Source: Anaeramoeba ignava
Lineage: Eukaryota > Metamonada > Anaeramoebidae
Assembly: GCA_028826165.1 (NCBI GenBank)
Contig: JAPDFW010000126.1
Span: 1 to 64,000, forward strand
Direction of reading: 5' to 3'
DNA: 64,000 nt
In this document: positions 1-10,845 of the stretch, piece after piece
Layout of the letters: every line of letters starts with the position of its first letter
Position numbering within the stretch: position 1 is the first letter of the stretch
Position numbers and translations under genes: made by a program
The notes under the pieces: model-generated
What the model was told of the DNA's origin: nothing
Seen by the model: the letters and a program-made list of their open reading frames with translations, nothing else
Databases searched by the model: none

Positions 1-1580
1 TGAAGTTTTGCATTTTCATTTTTTAATTGGTTGACCATTTTTTTTACGTTTTCCTTTTTGTTTTTAATTTGATTCATTTCGTTTTGCAATTTTTTCATTT
101 TCTGCTCTTGTTCTTGTTTCCATTGATTAAACTTCTCATTGAAAAGATTAGAAAAGCTATGGATATTAAGAGAATTTTGATTGAATTGAGAATCTTGATC
201 CAAATCAAATTTATTATTCTTATTCATCTCATTAATAATCTCAATAACATCATTAACAGTTCTTTTTTCTTTTAAAATCTGAATTGGATCGATAATTTCA
301 TCTGAACTGAAAACATTTTCTTTTGTGATAAAATTTTTAATCCATCTATCGAAAAAGAAAAGAATTAAATTGTTGCTTTTTGAACTAGGAGCTAATTGAA
401 TCAATTCTGCCATTTCAATAATTTGGTTATGATTTATGGAATCCACATCACTTTCAGTAACAAATCTTTGAGCATTGTCTTGAATAAATTGTTTGGAATA
501 TTTAAAAAGGAAAAGTGATTTGATTTTTCGACTTTTGAAATAAACATTAGCAACATTTGTTGTGTTAATTCTTGCTCTTACATATTTTTCTATTTTAATC
601 TTGAGGCTTTCCATTTCAAGAAAATTTGCAAGTAAATAAAATTGATCAAATTGTTCTAGTTGAAATTCAATTTTTCCTTTGTAGATAAATTCAATCACTA
701 ATTCAACAATTTCAGGTTCAAATTTTGGAAGGAATAATTCTCTCTCATTATTTTCTTGATATAAAGTATAAATAAATGGAGATCTTGCCATAAGAGGGAA
801 TAAATGACAAGGAATTTCTTTTTGAGATTTTCCTGCATAGATAGAATAATCATATGTTGGCATTTCATACATTCTTTGAAATGCTGATAAAGTTTCAAGA
901 ATTAATAATTGATCAAAATCTTTATCTTTCATTTGATAGCAATTTTCTGATTGAATTATTTTAGTATTTTCATCTAAAGGAAAATATTTCACCACGAATT
1001 CCTTTTCATTTTCGTTTTGAATCTGAATTTGATTTTGTAAATTTGAATTAGTTTTTGTTTGATTTTGATTGTTTGAATTAGTTTTTGTTTGATTTTGATT
1101 GTTTGATTTAGTTTTTGTTTGATTTTGATTGTTTGAATTAGTTTTTGTTTGATTTTGTTTGTTTGAATTAGTTTTTGTTTGATTTTGTAAATTTGAATTA
1201 GTTTTTGTTTGATTTTGTAAATTTGATTTAGTTCTTGTTTGATTTTGATTGTTTGAATTAGTTTTTGTTTGATTTTGATTGTTTGAATTAGTTTTTGTTT
1301 GATTTTGATTGTTTGATTTAGTTTTTGTTTGATTTTGATTGTTTGAATTAGTTTTTGTTTGATTTTGTAAATTTGAATTAGTTCTTGTTTGATTTTGTAA
1401 ATTTGAATTAGTTTTTGTTTGATTTTGTTTGTTTGAATTAGTTTTTGTTTGATTTTGATTGTTTGAATTAGTTTTTGTTTGATTTTGATTGTTTGAATGT
1501 AAATTTCGTTTTGAATTGTTTTTTGGTTTCAAGGTTTGTGAATGATGCGCAGATGATTGTTTTCTGTAATTTTGTTGCAT
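1..1580 (-). CDS. BTB/BACK-domain protein with Asn/Gln/Thr repeat leader (3' end beyond window)
   Basis: An uninterrupted reverse-strand frame runs from the ATG at 1580-1578 to the window edge, about 526 residues, so the C-terminus is missing. Residues ~28-184 are about 15 copies of a 10-residue unit (consensus NNQNQTKTNS) encoded by a 30-bp minisatellite. Residues ~255-330 look like a BTB/POZ fold: PLMARSPFIYTL, then EPEIVELVIEFIYKGKIEF, then a YLLANFLEMESL-type helix. A BACK-like helical stretch follows (~335-420), and the last visible residues (~487 on) form a Lys/Glu/Gln-rich coiled coil. BTB-BACK proteins commonly act as Cullin-3 adaptors or scaffolds; that role is inferred. The start is the first ATG after a poly-A/T leader. 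It is transcribed divergently from the BTB fragment at 1664. Confidence 0.75.
   Translation of the reverse strand, partial: MQQNYRKQSSAHHSQTLKPKNNSKRNLHSNNQNQTKTNSNNQNQTKTNSNKQNQTKTNSNLQNQTRTNSNLQNQTKTNSNNQNQTKTKSNNQNQTKTNSNNQNQTKTNSNNQNQTRTKSNLQNQTKTNSNLQNQTKTNSNKQNQTKTNSNNQNQTKTKSNNQNQTKTNSNNQNQTKTNSNLQNQIQIQNENEKEFVVKYFPLDENTKIIQSENCYQMKDKDFDQLLILETLSAFQRMYEMPTYDYSIYAGKSQKEIPCHLFPLMARSPFIYTLYQENNERELFLPKFEPEIVELVIEFIYKGKIEFQLEQFDQFYLLANFLEMESLKIKIEKYVRARINTTNVANVYFKSRKIKSLFLFKYSKQFIQDNAQRFVTESDVDSINHNQIIEMAELIQLAPSSKSNNLILFFFDRWIKNFITKENVFSSDEIIDPIQILKEKRTVNDVIEIINEMNKNNKFDLDQDSQFNQNSLNIHSFSNLFNEKFNQWKQEQEQKMKKLQNEMNQIKNKKENVKKMVNQLKNENAKL
1028..1500. repeat. 30-bp coding minisatellite, ~15 copies
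   Basis: Near-perfect 30-bp units repeat head to tail inside the BTB/BACK gene. Variants swap one of three short internal words, giving NNQ, NKQ or NLQ in the protein. The unit length is a multiple of three, so copy-number change keeps the frame. Confidence 0.9.
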
Positions 1581-1663
1581 TTTTATTCCAAAAAAAAAAT
1601 GAAAAAGAAAAAAAAGAATAAATAAACTCGGAAAAAAAAAAATTTAAAATTTTAAATCACTAA

Positions 1664-2443
1664 TTCAAACTTGAAAAATTTAATAAATCAAATGATTCAT
1701 TTAAATTCAAAGTTCATAAACAAATTCTTTTATTAAGATTTGATTACAATCAATCAATTCTAAAAAAATTTATTAATAATTGTAAAAGAAAATCAAAAGA
1801 AATTGTTGAAATTGCAATTAATTTCATTTATACTGGATTTCCTAATTTTGATAATTTAATTCAAAAACTCAATAATTTAATTAATTATAAGTTTCGAACA
1901 GTTTCTGTTCATAATGAAGTTGTAAACAAACTTCATTTAAATGAAATATTTTATAAATTTGAACAAATTGATAATTTAAGAGAAAGTGAAAAAGAAGAAG
2001 AAAAAAGAAAAGAAAAAGAAGAAATGGAAATTAATGAAGAATTTTTTAAAGAAATTGGATTTGATTCAAATTGGATTAAATCCAAATCCAAAAGAAAAGG
2101 AATAATAAAAGATTTATCAAAATTATATGAAGAAAATGATTCAAAAAAAGATTTTACAATAATTTGTGAAGAAGAAAAAGAAATTAAAGTTCATAAATTA
2201 ATATTATTTTTAAGAAGTGAATTATTCAAAGGAATGTTTCAATTAAATATTCAAGATAAATCAAATCAAGTTCATGATTATTCAGAAAAATCATTTGAAA
2301 CTTTAAATCAATTTATTTATTTCCTTTATCATGATAAAATTGAAGAAAACAAAATAAATTTGAAAATTATTGAAGAATTTGAAGATATTAAAGATTATTT
2401 CCAATTAAATCTAAATTCAATTATTGATTTAATTTTGAATTAA
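1664..2443 (+). pseudogene. 5'-truncated copy of the ankyrin-BTB gene (BTB region only)
   Basis: The frame is open from 1664 to the TAA at 2443 and matches the C-terminal third of the protein encoded at 2494-4668. It includes the HKQILLLRFDY segment and then a second BTB-like segment that differs at only three residues over ~139. There is no ATG until 2024, in the middle of the homology. The only upstream ATG nearby (1599) runs into a stop after eight codons, so the copy lacks the ankyrin part and a credible start. The middle linker (about 1860-2020) has diverged from the parent while the last ~420 bases are almost identical, suggesting recent duplication or gene conversion of the tail. It could be expressed as a 139-residue BTB protein from 2024, but a headless relic is more likely. 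Confidence 0.65.
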
Positions 2444-2493
2444 ATGATTTAAAAATGAAATTTTGTTTTTTTTTGGAAATTCATTTTTTTTAA

Positions 2494-4668
2494 ATGAAAA
2501 AAAGAGAACAATTACCTTTAAATTTAGTTTCTCAAATCCAAAACCAAGAATCATTTAAAGATATTAAATTATTAATTGAAAAAACAGAAGATGTTAATTA
2601 CAAAACCAAATCAAATCAAACCTCTTTACATTTAGTTTGTCAATACCAAAAAGAAAATACACTTGAAATTATCCAATATTTAGTTGAGAAAGGTGCAGAT
2701 GTTAATCTCAAAAATAAAAATAACCAAACACCTTTGCATCTAGTTTGCCAATTTCAAAAGAAAAAAAATACATTTGAAACTGTCAAATTTTTAGTTAAAA
2801 AAGGTGCAGATATCAATGCCAAAACCAATCATGATCAAACCTCTTTACATTTAATTTGTCAATTTCAAAAAGTTAAATCTTTTGAAATTATCCAATATTT
2901 AGTTGAAAAAGGCGCAGATATCAATGCCAAGAATGAAAAAAAAGAAACAGCTTTACATTTAGTTTGCAAATATCAAAAACAAAATCCAATTGAAGTTGCC
3001 AAATTATTAGTTGAAAAGGGAGCAAAAATTAATCCAAAAACTTTTGAAAATCAAACACCTTTACATTTTACTTGTCAATTTCAAAAAGAAAAATCTATCA
3101 AAGTTCTTCAAATTCTACTTGGAAAGGGAGCAAATGTCAATGCCAAAACAAATGAAAATCAAACACCTTTACATTTTGCTTCAAAACATCAACATCAAAA
3201 ATCTTTAAAAGTTGTCAAAATATTAATTGAGAAAGGAGCAGATGTAAATGCCAAAAATAAATATCAACAAACACCTTTACATTATGCCTGTCAATATCAA
3301 CAACAAAATTCATTTGAAATTATCAAATCTTTAGTTGAGAAAGGTGCAGATGTTAATCTCAAAAATAAAAATAACCAAACACCTTTACATTATGCTTGTC
3401 AATTTCAAAAAAATCACAATGAATTGAAAATTATCAAATTTTTAATTGAAAAAGGTGCAGATATCAATGCCACAAATAAAGAAAATGAAACACCTTTACA
3501 TTATGCTTGTCAATTTCAAAATAAAAAAGAAACTTCTTTTGAACTTATCAAGTATTTAGTTGAAAAAGGTACTGATGTAAATGCCACAAATAAATATAAT
3601 CAAACACCTTTAGAGCTTGTATGCCAATTTCAAAAGCAAAAAGTTTTTGAAATTGCGAAATTTTTGATTGAAAAAGGTGCAGATGTTAATTTTAAGAATA
3701 AAGAAAATCAAACTCCTTTATACATTGCAATTCAAAGAAATGATTCAAAATTAATCAAGTTATTAATGATAAATGATGCTAATATTTTTGAATTGAATGA
3801 ATCAGAAATTACACAAGAAATTATTAATTTATTTCCCAAAATTTATTCAATTAATCATGATTTAAACAATTTACTAAAATCAAATGATAATTTATCAGAT
3901 TTCGAAATTGAATCAAATGATTCATTTAAATTCAAAGTTCATAAGCAAATTCTTTTATTAAGATTTGATTATGATAAATCAATTTTAGAAAAATTTACCA
4001 ATAATTGCTTACAAAAACCAAAGAAAATTGTTGAAATTGCAATTAATTTCATTTATACTGGATTTCCTAATTTAGAAAATTATTATAAACAAATTAAACA
4101 AATTAAACAAATGAGAAATGAATATTATGAATCTAAAAAAATTTCTTCAAATAAACATGAAGAATTAAAAGAAGTATTTAAATTAATCGGCGAACAAATA
4201 ACAGAAAGAAAAAAACAAAATGAAATTAATGAAGAATTTTTTAAAGAAATTGGATTTGATTCAAATTGGATTAAATCCAAATCCAAAAGAAAAGGAATAA
4301 TAAAAGATTTATCAAAATTATATGAAGAAAATGATTCAAAAAAAGATTTTACAATAATTTGTGAAGAAGAAAAAGAAATTAAAGTTCATAAATTAATATT
4401 ATTTTTAAGAAGTGAATTATTCAAAGGAATGTTTCAATTAAATATTCAAGATAAATCAAATCAAGTTCATGATTATTCAGGAAAATCATTTGAAACTTTA
4501 AATCAATTTATTTATTTCCTTTATCATGATGAAATTGAAAAAAACAAAATAAATTTGAAAATAATTGAAGAATTTGAAGATATTAAAGATTATTTCCAAT
4601 TAAATCTAAATTCAATTATTGATTTAATTTTGAATGATTTAATTTCATCAACATTTAAAAAGAAATGA
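2494..4668 (+). CDS. Ankyrin-repeat protein with C-terminal BTB domains
   Basis: Single-exon gene of 724 residues starting at the first ATG after an A/T leader. Residues ~10-430 hold about 11 ankyrin repeats recognisable by recurring TPLH (or TSLH/TALH) and LVEKGADVN motifs. The repeat spacing is ~36 residues rather than 33, because each repeat has a longer inter-helix CQFQK segment. Two BTB-like regions follow. One (~465-530) has KVHKQILLLRFDY and IAINFIYTGFP. The second (~590-712) has DFTIICEEEKEIKVHKLIL, then SELFKGMF and FLYHDEIE. Ankyrin repeats bind proteins and BTB domains dimerise or recruit Cullin-3, so a scaffold or E3-adaptor role is inferred. The neighbouring fragment at 1664-2443 copies its tail. 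Confidence 0.85.
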   Translation: MKKREQLPLNLVSQIQNQESFKDIKLLIEKTEDVNYKTKSNQTSLHLVCQYQKENTLEIIQYLVEKGADVNLKNKNNQTPLHLVCQFQKKKNTFETVKFLVKKGADINAKTNHDQTSLHLICQFQKVKSFEIIQYLVEKGADINAKNEKKETALHLVCKYQKQNPIEVAKLLVEKGAKINPKTFENQTPLHFTCQFQKEKSIKVLQILLGKGANVNAKTNENQTPLHFASKHQHQKSLKVVKILIEKGADVNAKNKYQQTPLHYACQYQQQNSFEIIKSLVEKGADVNLKNKNNQTPLHYACQFQKNHNELKIIKFLIEKGADINATNKENETPLHYACQFQNKKETSFELIKYLVEKGTDVNATNKYNQTPLELVCQFQKQKVFEIAKFLIEKGADVNFKNKENQTPLYIAIQRNDSKLIKLLMINDANIFELNESEITQEIINLFPKIYSINHDLNNLLKSNDNLSDFEIESNDSFKFKVHKQILLLRFDYDKSILEKFTNNCLQKPKKIVEIAINFIYTGFPNLENYYKQIKQIKQMRNEYYESKKISSNKHEELKEVFKLIGEQITERKKQNEINEEFFKEIGFDSNWIKSKSKRKGIIKDLSKLYEENDSKKDFTIICEEEKEIKVHKLILFLRSELFKGMFQLNIQDKSNQVHDYSGKSFETLNQFIYFLYHDEIEKNKINLKIIEEFEDIKDYFQLNLNSIIDLILNDLISSTFKKK

Positions 4669-4669
4669 A

Positions 4670-5395
4670 TAAAAAATAATAATATTTTTATTAATAAATA
4701 AATTAATAATAAATAATTATATTTCAATAAATAAATTTAAAATATAATATTAAAAACATTTTATTTATTATTTACTATTAATTATTATTTTAAAATTTAA
4801 TAAAAAATTGATTAAAAATATATTAATATTTTTATTAATAAATAAATTAATAATAAATAAGAATATTTCAATAAATAATTTTAAAATATAATATTAAAAA
4901 CATTTTATTTATTATTTACTATTAATTATTATTTTAAAATTTAATAAAAAATTGATTAAAAAAAATAATATTTTTATTAATAAATAAATTAATAGTAAAT
5001 AAGAATATTTCAATAAATAAATTTAAAATATAATATTAAAAACATTTTATTTATTATTTATTATTAATTATTATTTTAAAATTTAATAAAAATTGATTAA
5101 AAATATATTAATATTTTTATTAATAAATAAATTAATAATAAATAAGAATATTTCAATAAATAAATTTAAAATATAATATTAAAAACATTTTATTTATTAT
5201 TTATTATTAATTATTATTTTAAAATTTAATAAAAAATTGATTAAAAAAAATAATAATATTTTTATCAATAAATAAATTAATAATAAATAAGAATATTTCA
5301 ATAAATAAATTTAAAATATAATATTAAAAACATTTTATTTATTATTTATTATTAATTATTATTTTAAAATTTAATAAAAAATTGATTAAAAAAAA
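4670..5395. repeat. ~145-bp satellite, five copies
   Basis: The word AAAAACATTTTATTTATTAT recurs at about 4751, 4896, 5038, 5181 and 5326, giving a period of 142-145 bp. Units are over 95 percent A+T with only small indels. The array fills the gap between the ankyrin-BTB gene and the UBA gene and has no coding potential. Confidence 0.9.
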
Positions 5396-5471
5396 GAGAG
5401 AAAATTGAAATTTTTTTTCATTTTTTTTTTCATTTTTTTTCTTACAAAAATTTTTTTTACATAAATAAAAA

Positions 5472-6772
5472 ATGATTCCAACTTTACAAGGACTTCTTGA
5501 TATGGGATTTGAATCAGAAACAGCAAAAATAGCACTTGATAAATATAGGGATTGGGATTCAATAATTTCTTTTTTAACAAGTAAAAAAAGAAAAAACAAA
5601 AAAAAAACCAAAAAAAAAGCAAGAAAAATTTAATAAAGAAAATATCAAAAAAAATTTAAATTAAAAGCTGGTTCTCCAGTTGATAATCGTTCTTTAGAGA
5701 AAATTGAAATTTTTAATTTTTCATTATTCATAAAATTTGAAGAAAGAGGAATAACTCCTGATCATCATCGATGTAAAATTTCCAATTAAAATTCTAATTA
5801 AATTTCCAATTAAATTTCCAAATAAATTTTCATTTAAATTTTCCAATTAAAATTTAAATAAATTTCCAATTAAATTTCAATTTAAATTTTAAATAAATTT
5901 TCTTAATTAAATTTCCAATTAAATTTTAAATAAATTCTAATTAAATTTCCAATTAAATTTCAATTTAAATTTCCAAATTAAATTTTAAATAAATTTCCAA
6001 ATTAAATTTAAATAAATTTCCAATTTAAATTTTAAATAAATTTTCTTAATTAAATTTCCAATTAAATTTTCCAATTAAATTCTAATTAAATTTTAAATAA
6101 ATTTTCAATTTAAATTTCCAATTAAATTCTATTTTAATTTCAAATTTAAATTTTAAATAAATTTTCTTAATTTAAAGCAAATGGTGCTCCTTCTGCAAAA
6201 AGACCAAAAACTAATTCTCAAATTGATGCAGATAATAATAAACAAAGAAGAACAAATGATTCTCGTGATGAAAGAAATCGCAGTAAATTTAAATTAATTC
6301 AAAAATTGAAATCAGAAATAAATGGTTGACAATTTAAAATGATTTAAAAATTGGAAATTCGGAAAAAATTCATTTTAATTTTAATTTTAATTTTAATTTA
6401 AATATTAATTTAATTTTAATATTAATTTTATATTGGATTTTATATTGAATTTTATATTGAATTTTATATTGAATTTTAAATTTTAATTTTAATATTAATT
6501 TTAATTTTAATTTTAATTTTAAATTTTAATTTTAATTTTAATTTTAATTTTAATTTTAATTTTAATTTTAATTTTAATTTTAAATTTTAATTTAAATTTG
6601 AATTTTAAATTTTAAATTTTAATATTGAATTTTAAATTTTAATTTAAATTTAAATATTAATTTTATATTTAATTTTAATTTTAAATAATTAGGAAATCCA
6701 CATAAAAGAAGTGTATCTTTTGAAAGTAGACATGATCATCCAAATGAAATGGATATTTCATTAGTAATTTAA
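5472..6772 (+). CDS. Small UBA-domain protein, four exons
   Basis: Inferred exons are 5472-5580, 5668-5772, 6178-6282 and 6693-6772 (132 residues). All three introns interrupt codons after the first base. Residues ~3-37 form a UBA domain with the diagnostic LLDMGFESETAKIALDKY and a WDSIISFL helix, so it probably binds ubiquitin. The remaining ~95 residues are basic and disordered, with KRP, KQRR and HKRS clusters that could serve as nuclear signals, and no other domain is recognised. Introns 2 and 3 (405 and 410 bases) are AT repeats longer than the exons. Homology supports only exon 1. The later exons rest on frame continuity, splice sites and their normal codon composition. Confidence 0.7.
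5773..6177. repeat. Repeat-filled intron 2 of the UBA gene
   Basis: Degenerate units of AATTTCCAATTAAATT and TTTTAAATAAATT fill the interval between a GTAAAA donor and a TTAAAG acceptor. No other content is visible. Confidence 0.8.
6283..6692. repeat. Repeat-filled intron 3 of the UBA gene
   Basis: Mostly a TTTTAA hexamer array with ATATTGAATTTT variants, bounded by GTAAAT and ATTAG. Confidence 0.8.
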
Positions 6773-6888
6773 AACAAAAAAAAAAAGAAAACAAAAATAA
6801 TTAAGAAAACAAAAATAATTTAAAACAAAAATAAAAAAAATAGAATGATACAAATCTAAATCGAGCAATAGAAGAGAGTTACAGAGAT

Positions 6889-9800
6889 ATGAAGAAAACA
6901 GATTATCATTACGAACCAGTTTTTTCTAAATCAGATCTTCGAGAAGAGAATACTCCAGTCGGATTGAAAAATATTGGGAATACTTGTTATTTAAATTCTT
7001 TATTACAAGCATATTTTCATATTCCTTCTTTTAGAAATGGAATTTTATCTTTTAATCCAACTCAAAAGGATTGGGTTGAAATGAGATCAAAATTAGATAT
7101 TGATGCTTCTTATGCTAATTTTTTTACACCTCTTAATTGTGAATATAAATAAAATTAAAATTAAATTTAAAATTAAAATTAAAATTAAAATTAAAATTAA
7201 AATTAAAATTAAAATTCATTTGAAAATTAAAATTAAAATTAAAATTAAAATTAAAATTAAAATTAAAATTAAAATTAAAATTAAAATCAAAATTAAAATT
7301 AAAATTCATTTGAAAATTAAAATTAAAATTAAAATTAAAATTAAAATTAAAATTAAAATTAAAATTAAAATTAAAATCAAAATAAAATTAAAATTCATTT
7401 GAAAATTAAAATTAAAATTAAAATTTAAATTAAAATTAAAATTAAAATTCATTTGAAAATTAAAATTAAAATTCATTTGAAAATTAAAATTAAAATTAAA
7501 ATTTAATTAGTAATTCATGAATTACAAAGACTTTTTTCTCGAATGCTTTTAACAAATCATCGAGCTGTTGATCCTTCAGATGCAGTAAATAAAATATTAG
7601 CAGATGATGGAACATCATTTAGAATAGGAAATCAACAAGATGTAACAGAATTTAATCATTTATTTTGGAAAAGACTTGAAGAAGGATTTTTTAGAATAGA
7701 AGATTATAAGATTAAAAAAGAAGAAGATAAAAAAAAGTTAAAAAGAATAGAAGAAATTAGAGAAGAAAGAAGAAAGAAAAAAGAAAAAGAAGAAAAAGAA
7801 AAAGAAGAAAAGCAAAATCAATTAGAAAATCAATTAGAAAATCAATCAGAAAATCAATTAGAAAATCAATCAGAAAATAAATTAGAAAATCAAATGGAAA
7901 ATCAAATGGAAAATAAATCAGAAAATCAATTAGAAAATCAAATGGAAAATCAATTAGAAAATAAATTAGAAAATCAAAATCAAAATCAAATGGAAAATCA
8001 ATTAGAAAATCAAATGGAAAATCAATTAGAAAATCAAATGGAAAATAAATTAGAAAATAAATTAGAAAATCAATCAGAAAATCAAATGGAAGATCAAATG
8101 GAAATTGAAAAAGATAAAAACTCAAAAAAACCTACTAATGCTTTTGAATCTTACCTCAAAAATTTCCAAAAAAATTTCCCAAAAATTATGGAAGAGAAAA
8201 AAAAACAAGAAGAATTAAAAAAAGAGCAAGAAAGACTTGCTCAACTTGAAGAAATAGAAATCCAAAAACAATATGAACAAGAAATAGCCGAACAAAAAAA
8301 ACAGGAGAAAACGGAACCAAAAAAGCAAAAGGATCGAGACAGTTTGCTATCTGATGTGTTCCATGGAAAGTTAAATCAGACAATTAATGGGAATGAAAAG
8401 GATGGAACAGAAATCAATCTCAAAATGCAAATGGATTTTGCACAAATTATTGTTGATGTTAATCATGAAAATTTATATTCAGGATTAGATGAATACACAA
8501 ATAAAACTACCATTGATTATAAAACACCTTTGGGTGAAGATATCAAGGCAATAAAACAAACAACAATTCAAAAATTCCCGCCCGTTTTAATTTTGCAACT
8601 TCAAAGAGCTGTTTTTGATTCTGAAAATAAGAAAGCAATTAAAAACAATGCAAAGTTCACTTTTGAGAATACAATTTATATCGATAGATATTTATCAAGA
8701 AATATCGATATTGCTGAAAAGAAAAGGAAAGAGGCTCAATTTATGAGGGAAAACATCAAAAAATTAAAACAAGAAAAAAAATCAATTGAAGAATATGAAG
8801 AAACCAAAATTCCTATTTTTATTCATCTTGAAAACGTGAAAAATTATTTTGAACAAATTTTAGCGGAAATTGAGAAGAAGCAAAACAAGGAAACAAAAGA
8901 ATCCCAATTAGAAATGGATATTAATGATGATATTCCATTGGATGGACAGAAAATCAATTACAGAAAAACAATTGATTTATTAAGTGATGAAATTGATTTG
9001 AATAAAAAACGTGTTGTTGATATTGAAAATGAGGTCGAAAAGAACGAGAACCAGATACGAGAGATATACAGCGAGATAGACAAAACACCCTATCATTTGT
9101 TTGCGATTCTAGTTCATCGCGGAGTTGCTGGAAGCGGGCATTATTGGGCTTTTATTTATAATTATATCAGCAAAAATTGGTGGAAATACAACGACCAAGT
9201 TGTCACGCAAGTAGATGAGAAAGTTGTTATGAATGACTCCTTTGGAGACGGCACTAATGCCGCAAATGCTTATTGTTTGATTTATATAAATTCTGATTTG
9301 GTTCAAGAACTTGAAAATGAAGAAGAAATTGAGAAGAAAAAAGAAGAAAATGAGGTTGTTGAAGAAAATAGTAATGATTCGAACAAGGAAATTGAAATTG
9401 AGAATAATACAAATACTGCGATCAAAATTGCAAATAATGCAGAAAATAAATTCAAGAATATTTTTATTCCTCAAGAACTAATTTATGAAATTCAAAGTGA
9501 AAATGAGGAACTTTTCAAAAAAGTGGTTGAATATGAAGAAAATCAAAAAAAGAAACGAGAAGAAGAAGAAGAAAAACAGAAACAAATGGAGCAAGAACGG
9601 CAATATAACCATTTAACACATGAGCAGCGAATGAAGATTCACGATGCAAGTAAGGAGCCAAAAGATGATGAGAAAATAAGACTTGTTGTTGAAAAGCATT
9701 CGGAAAAACTGTCAGAAGTGACACAAAAATTTGACGAGCTTGATAACAATAAGGACAAAGAATCATACCTATTAGCAACAAGTTTTGAGTTGTTTTGCAT

Positions 9801-10845
9801 GACTAAAAAGGGAATTGATTCTGCGATCTTCTCCATAGCTAGGGATGTTTTTCAGGAAATTTTTGGGAAAGATTACGATCTTGAAGTTGAGCATGAATCG
9901 AAGAATATAAATGCAAAAGAAATATTTGATAAGCTCAGTTTAGCAGCAGATAACGGTTCCGGTATGAGATCCTATTACAGACAATGGAAAACATATCTTA
10001 CAAATGTTTCCTTTTATTTGGAGGGTTTGAGTCAAATGCTTCTTTCAAATTTTGAAAAAGCTTTTAGTTTTCTTGCTGAATGTTTTTCTAGTTTATTACT
10101 TCTTGATTCAGGTGATCAAAATACACCAATTTTTCTACAGATTTGTTCTTTTATTATTTTTGAAAATGCGAGAAAAAGAATTGAGGAATATAAGTTTAAA
10201 AAGAACGAAGAAAATTTAATGAAGATTGAAAATATAAATGAAAATCAAAATATAAATGAAAATATAAATGAAAATACAAACGAAAATTCAAATGAAAATC
10301 AAAATCAAAATCAAAATCAAAATCAAAATCAAAATCAAAATCAAAATCAAAATCAAAATCAAAATCAAAATCAAAATCAAAATCAAAATCAAAATCAAAA
10401 TCAAAATCAAATTGAAAATGATTTAAATTCAGCTTGGAATATCACAAATTATTCTTTTGATATTTTTGATCAAAAAAGATTTGATTCTATAGATAATATT
10501 GAAGATGAAAATTTGGATGAATTAGTTTTAATTAAAATTCGAGATGATTTTTTGAATTTTGTTCAAAAAAAAGGTGAAGAATTTGGATTGATGAATTATG
10601 ATTATTCGAAATTGGATTTTATAGGCAAAATGATTCGAAATTTTATTGAAATTTTTCAAACAGGAGTTTCAAAAAAGGATTTTATTCAATTAAAATGTGA
10701 ACTTTCTGAAGAAAAAGTTCCTGAATTAATTTCTCAATATGAAAAAATTACAAATAATTCAAAAAGTCAATTTATTCAGATTTCTCAAAGGATGGAAGAT
10801 TTAAAATTTAGAATTAAGCAAGATTTTATTACTCAACATATTTGA
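6889..10845 (+). CDS. Ubiquitin carboxyl-terminal hydrolase (USP family, USP25/28-like)
   Basis: Exons 6889-7138 and 7511-10845 join in frame to give 1194 residues. It is a cysteine protease that removes ubiquitin. The Cys box PVGLKNIGNTCYLN carries the catalytic Cys33. Just across the intron come ELQRLFSRMLLTNHRAVDPS and GNQQDVTEF, closest in memory to the USP25/28 group. The His box is HRGVAGSGHYWAF with His near residue 627, followed by WWKYNDQVVTQV and AYCLIYIN. Between the boxes sits a long charged insertion with an ENQLENQM repeat (7817-8104). The C-terminal half is helical, contains a pure NQ run (about 10285-10410) and ends without further known domains. The core carries more G+C than the flanks. 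Subfamily assignment is by eye. Confidence 0.9.
7139..7510. repeat. AAAATT hexamer array, USP intron 1
   Basis: The single intron of the USP gene is an AAAATT array interrupted at intervals by CATTTG. It starts GTGAAT and ends TTAATTAG. Confidence 0.9.

Noticed and set aside
1028-1500. CRISPR-like array of ~30-bp repeats
   Set aside because: Units are contiguous with no unique spacers and lie in frame inside a eukaryotic coding sequence.
7100-7402. 100-residue Lys-Ile frame over the USP intron
   Set aside because: It is the AAAATT array read in an open frame; the interval is an intron flanked by USP catalytic exons.
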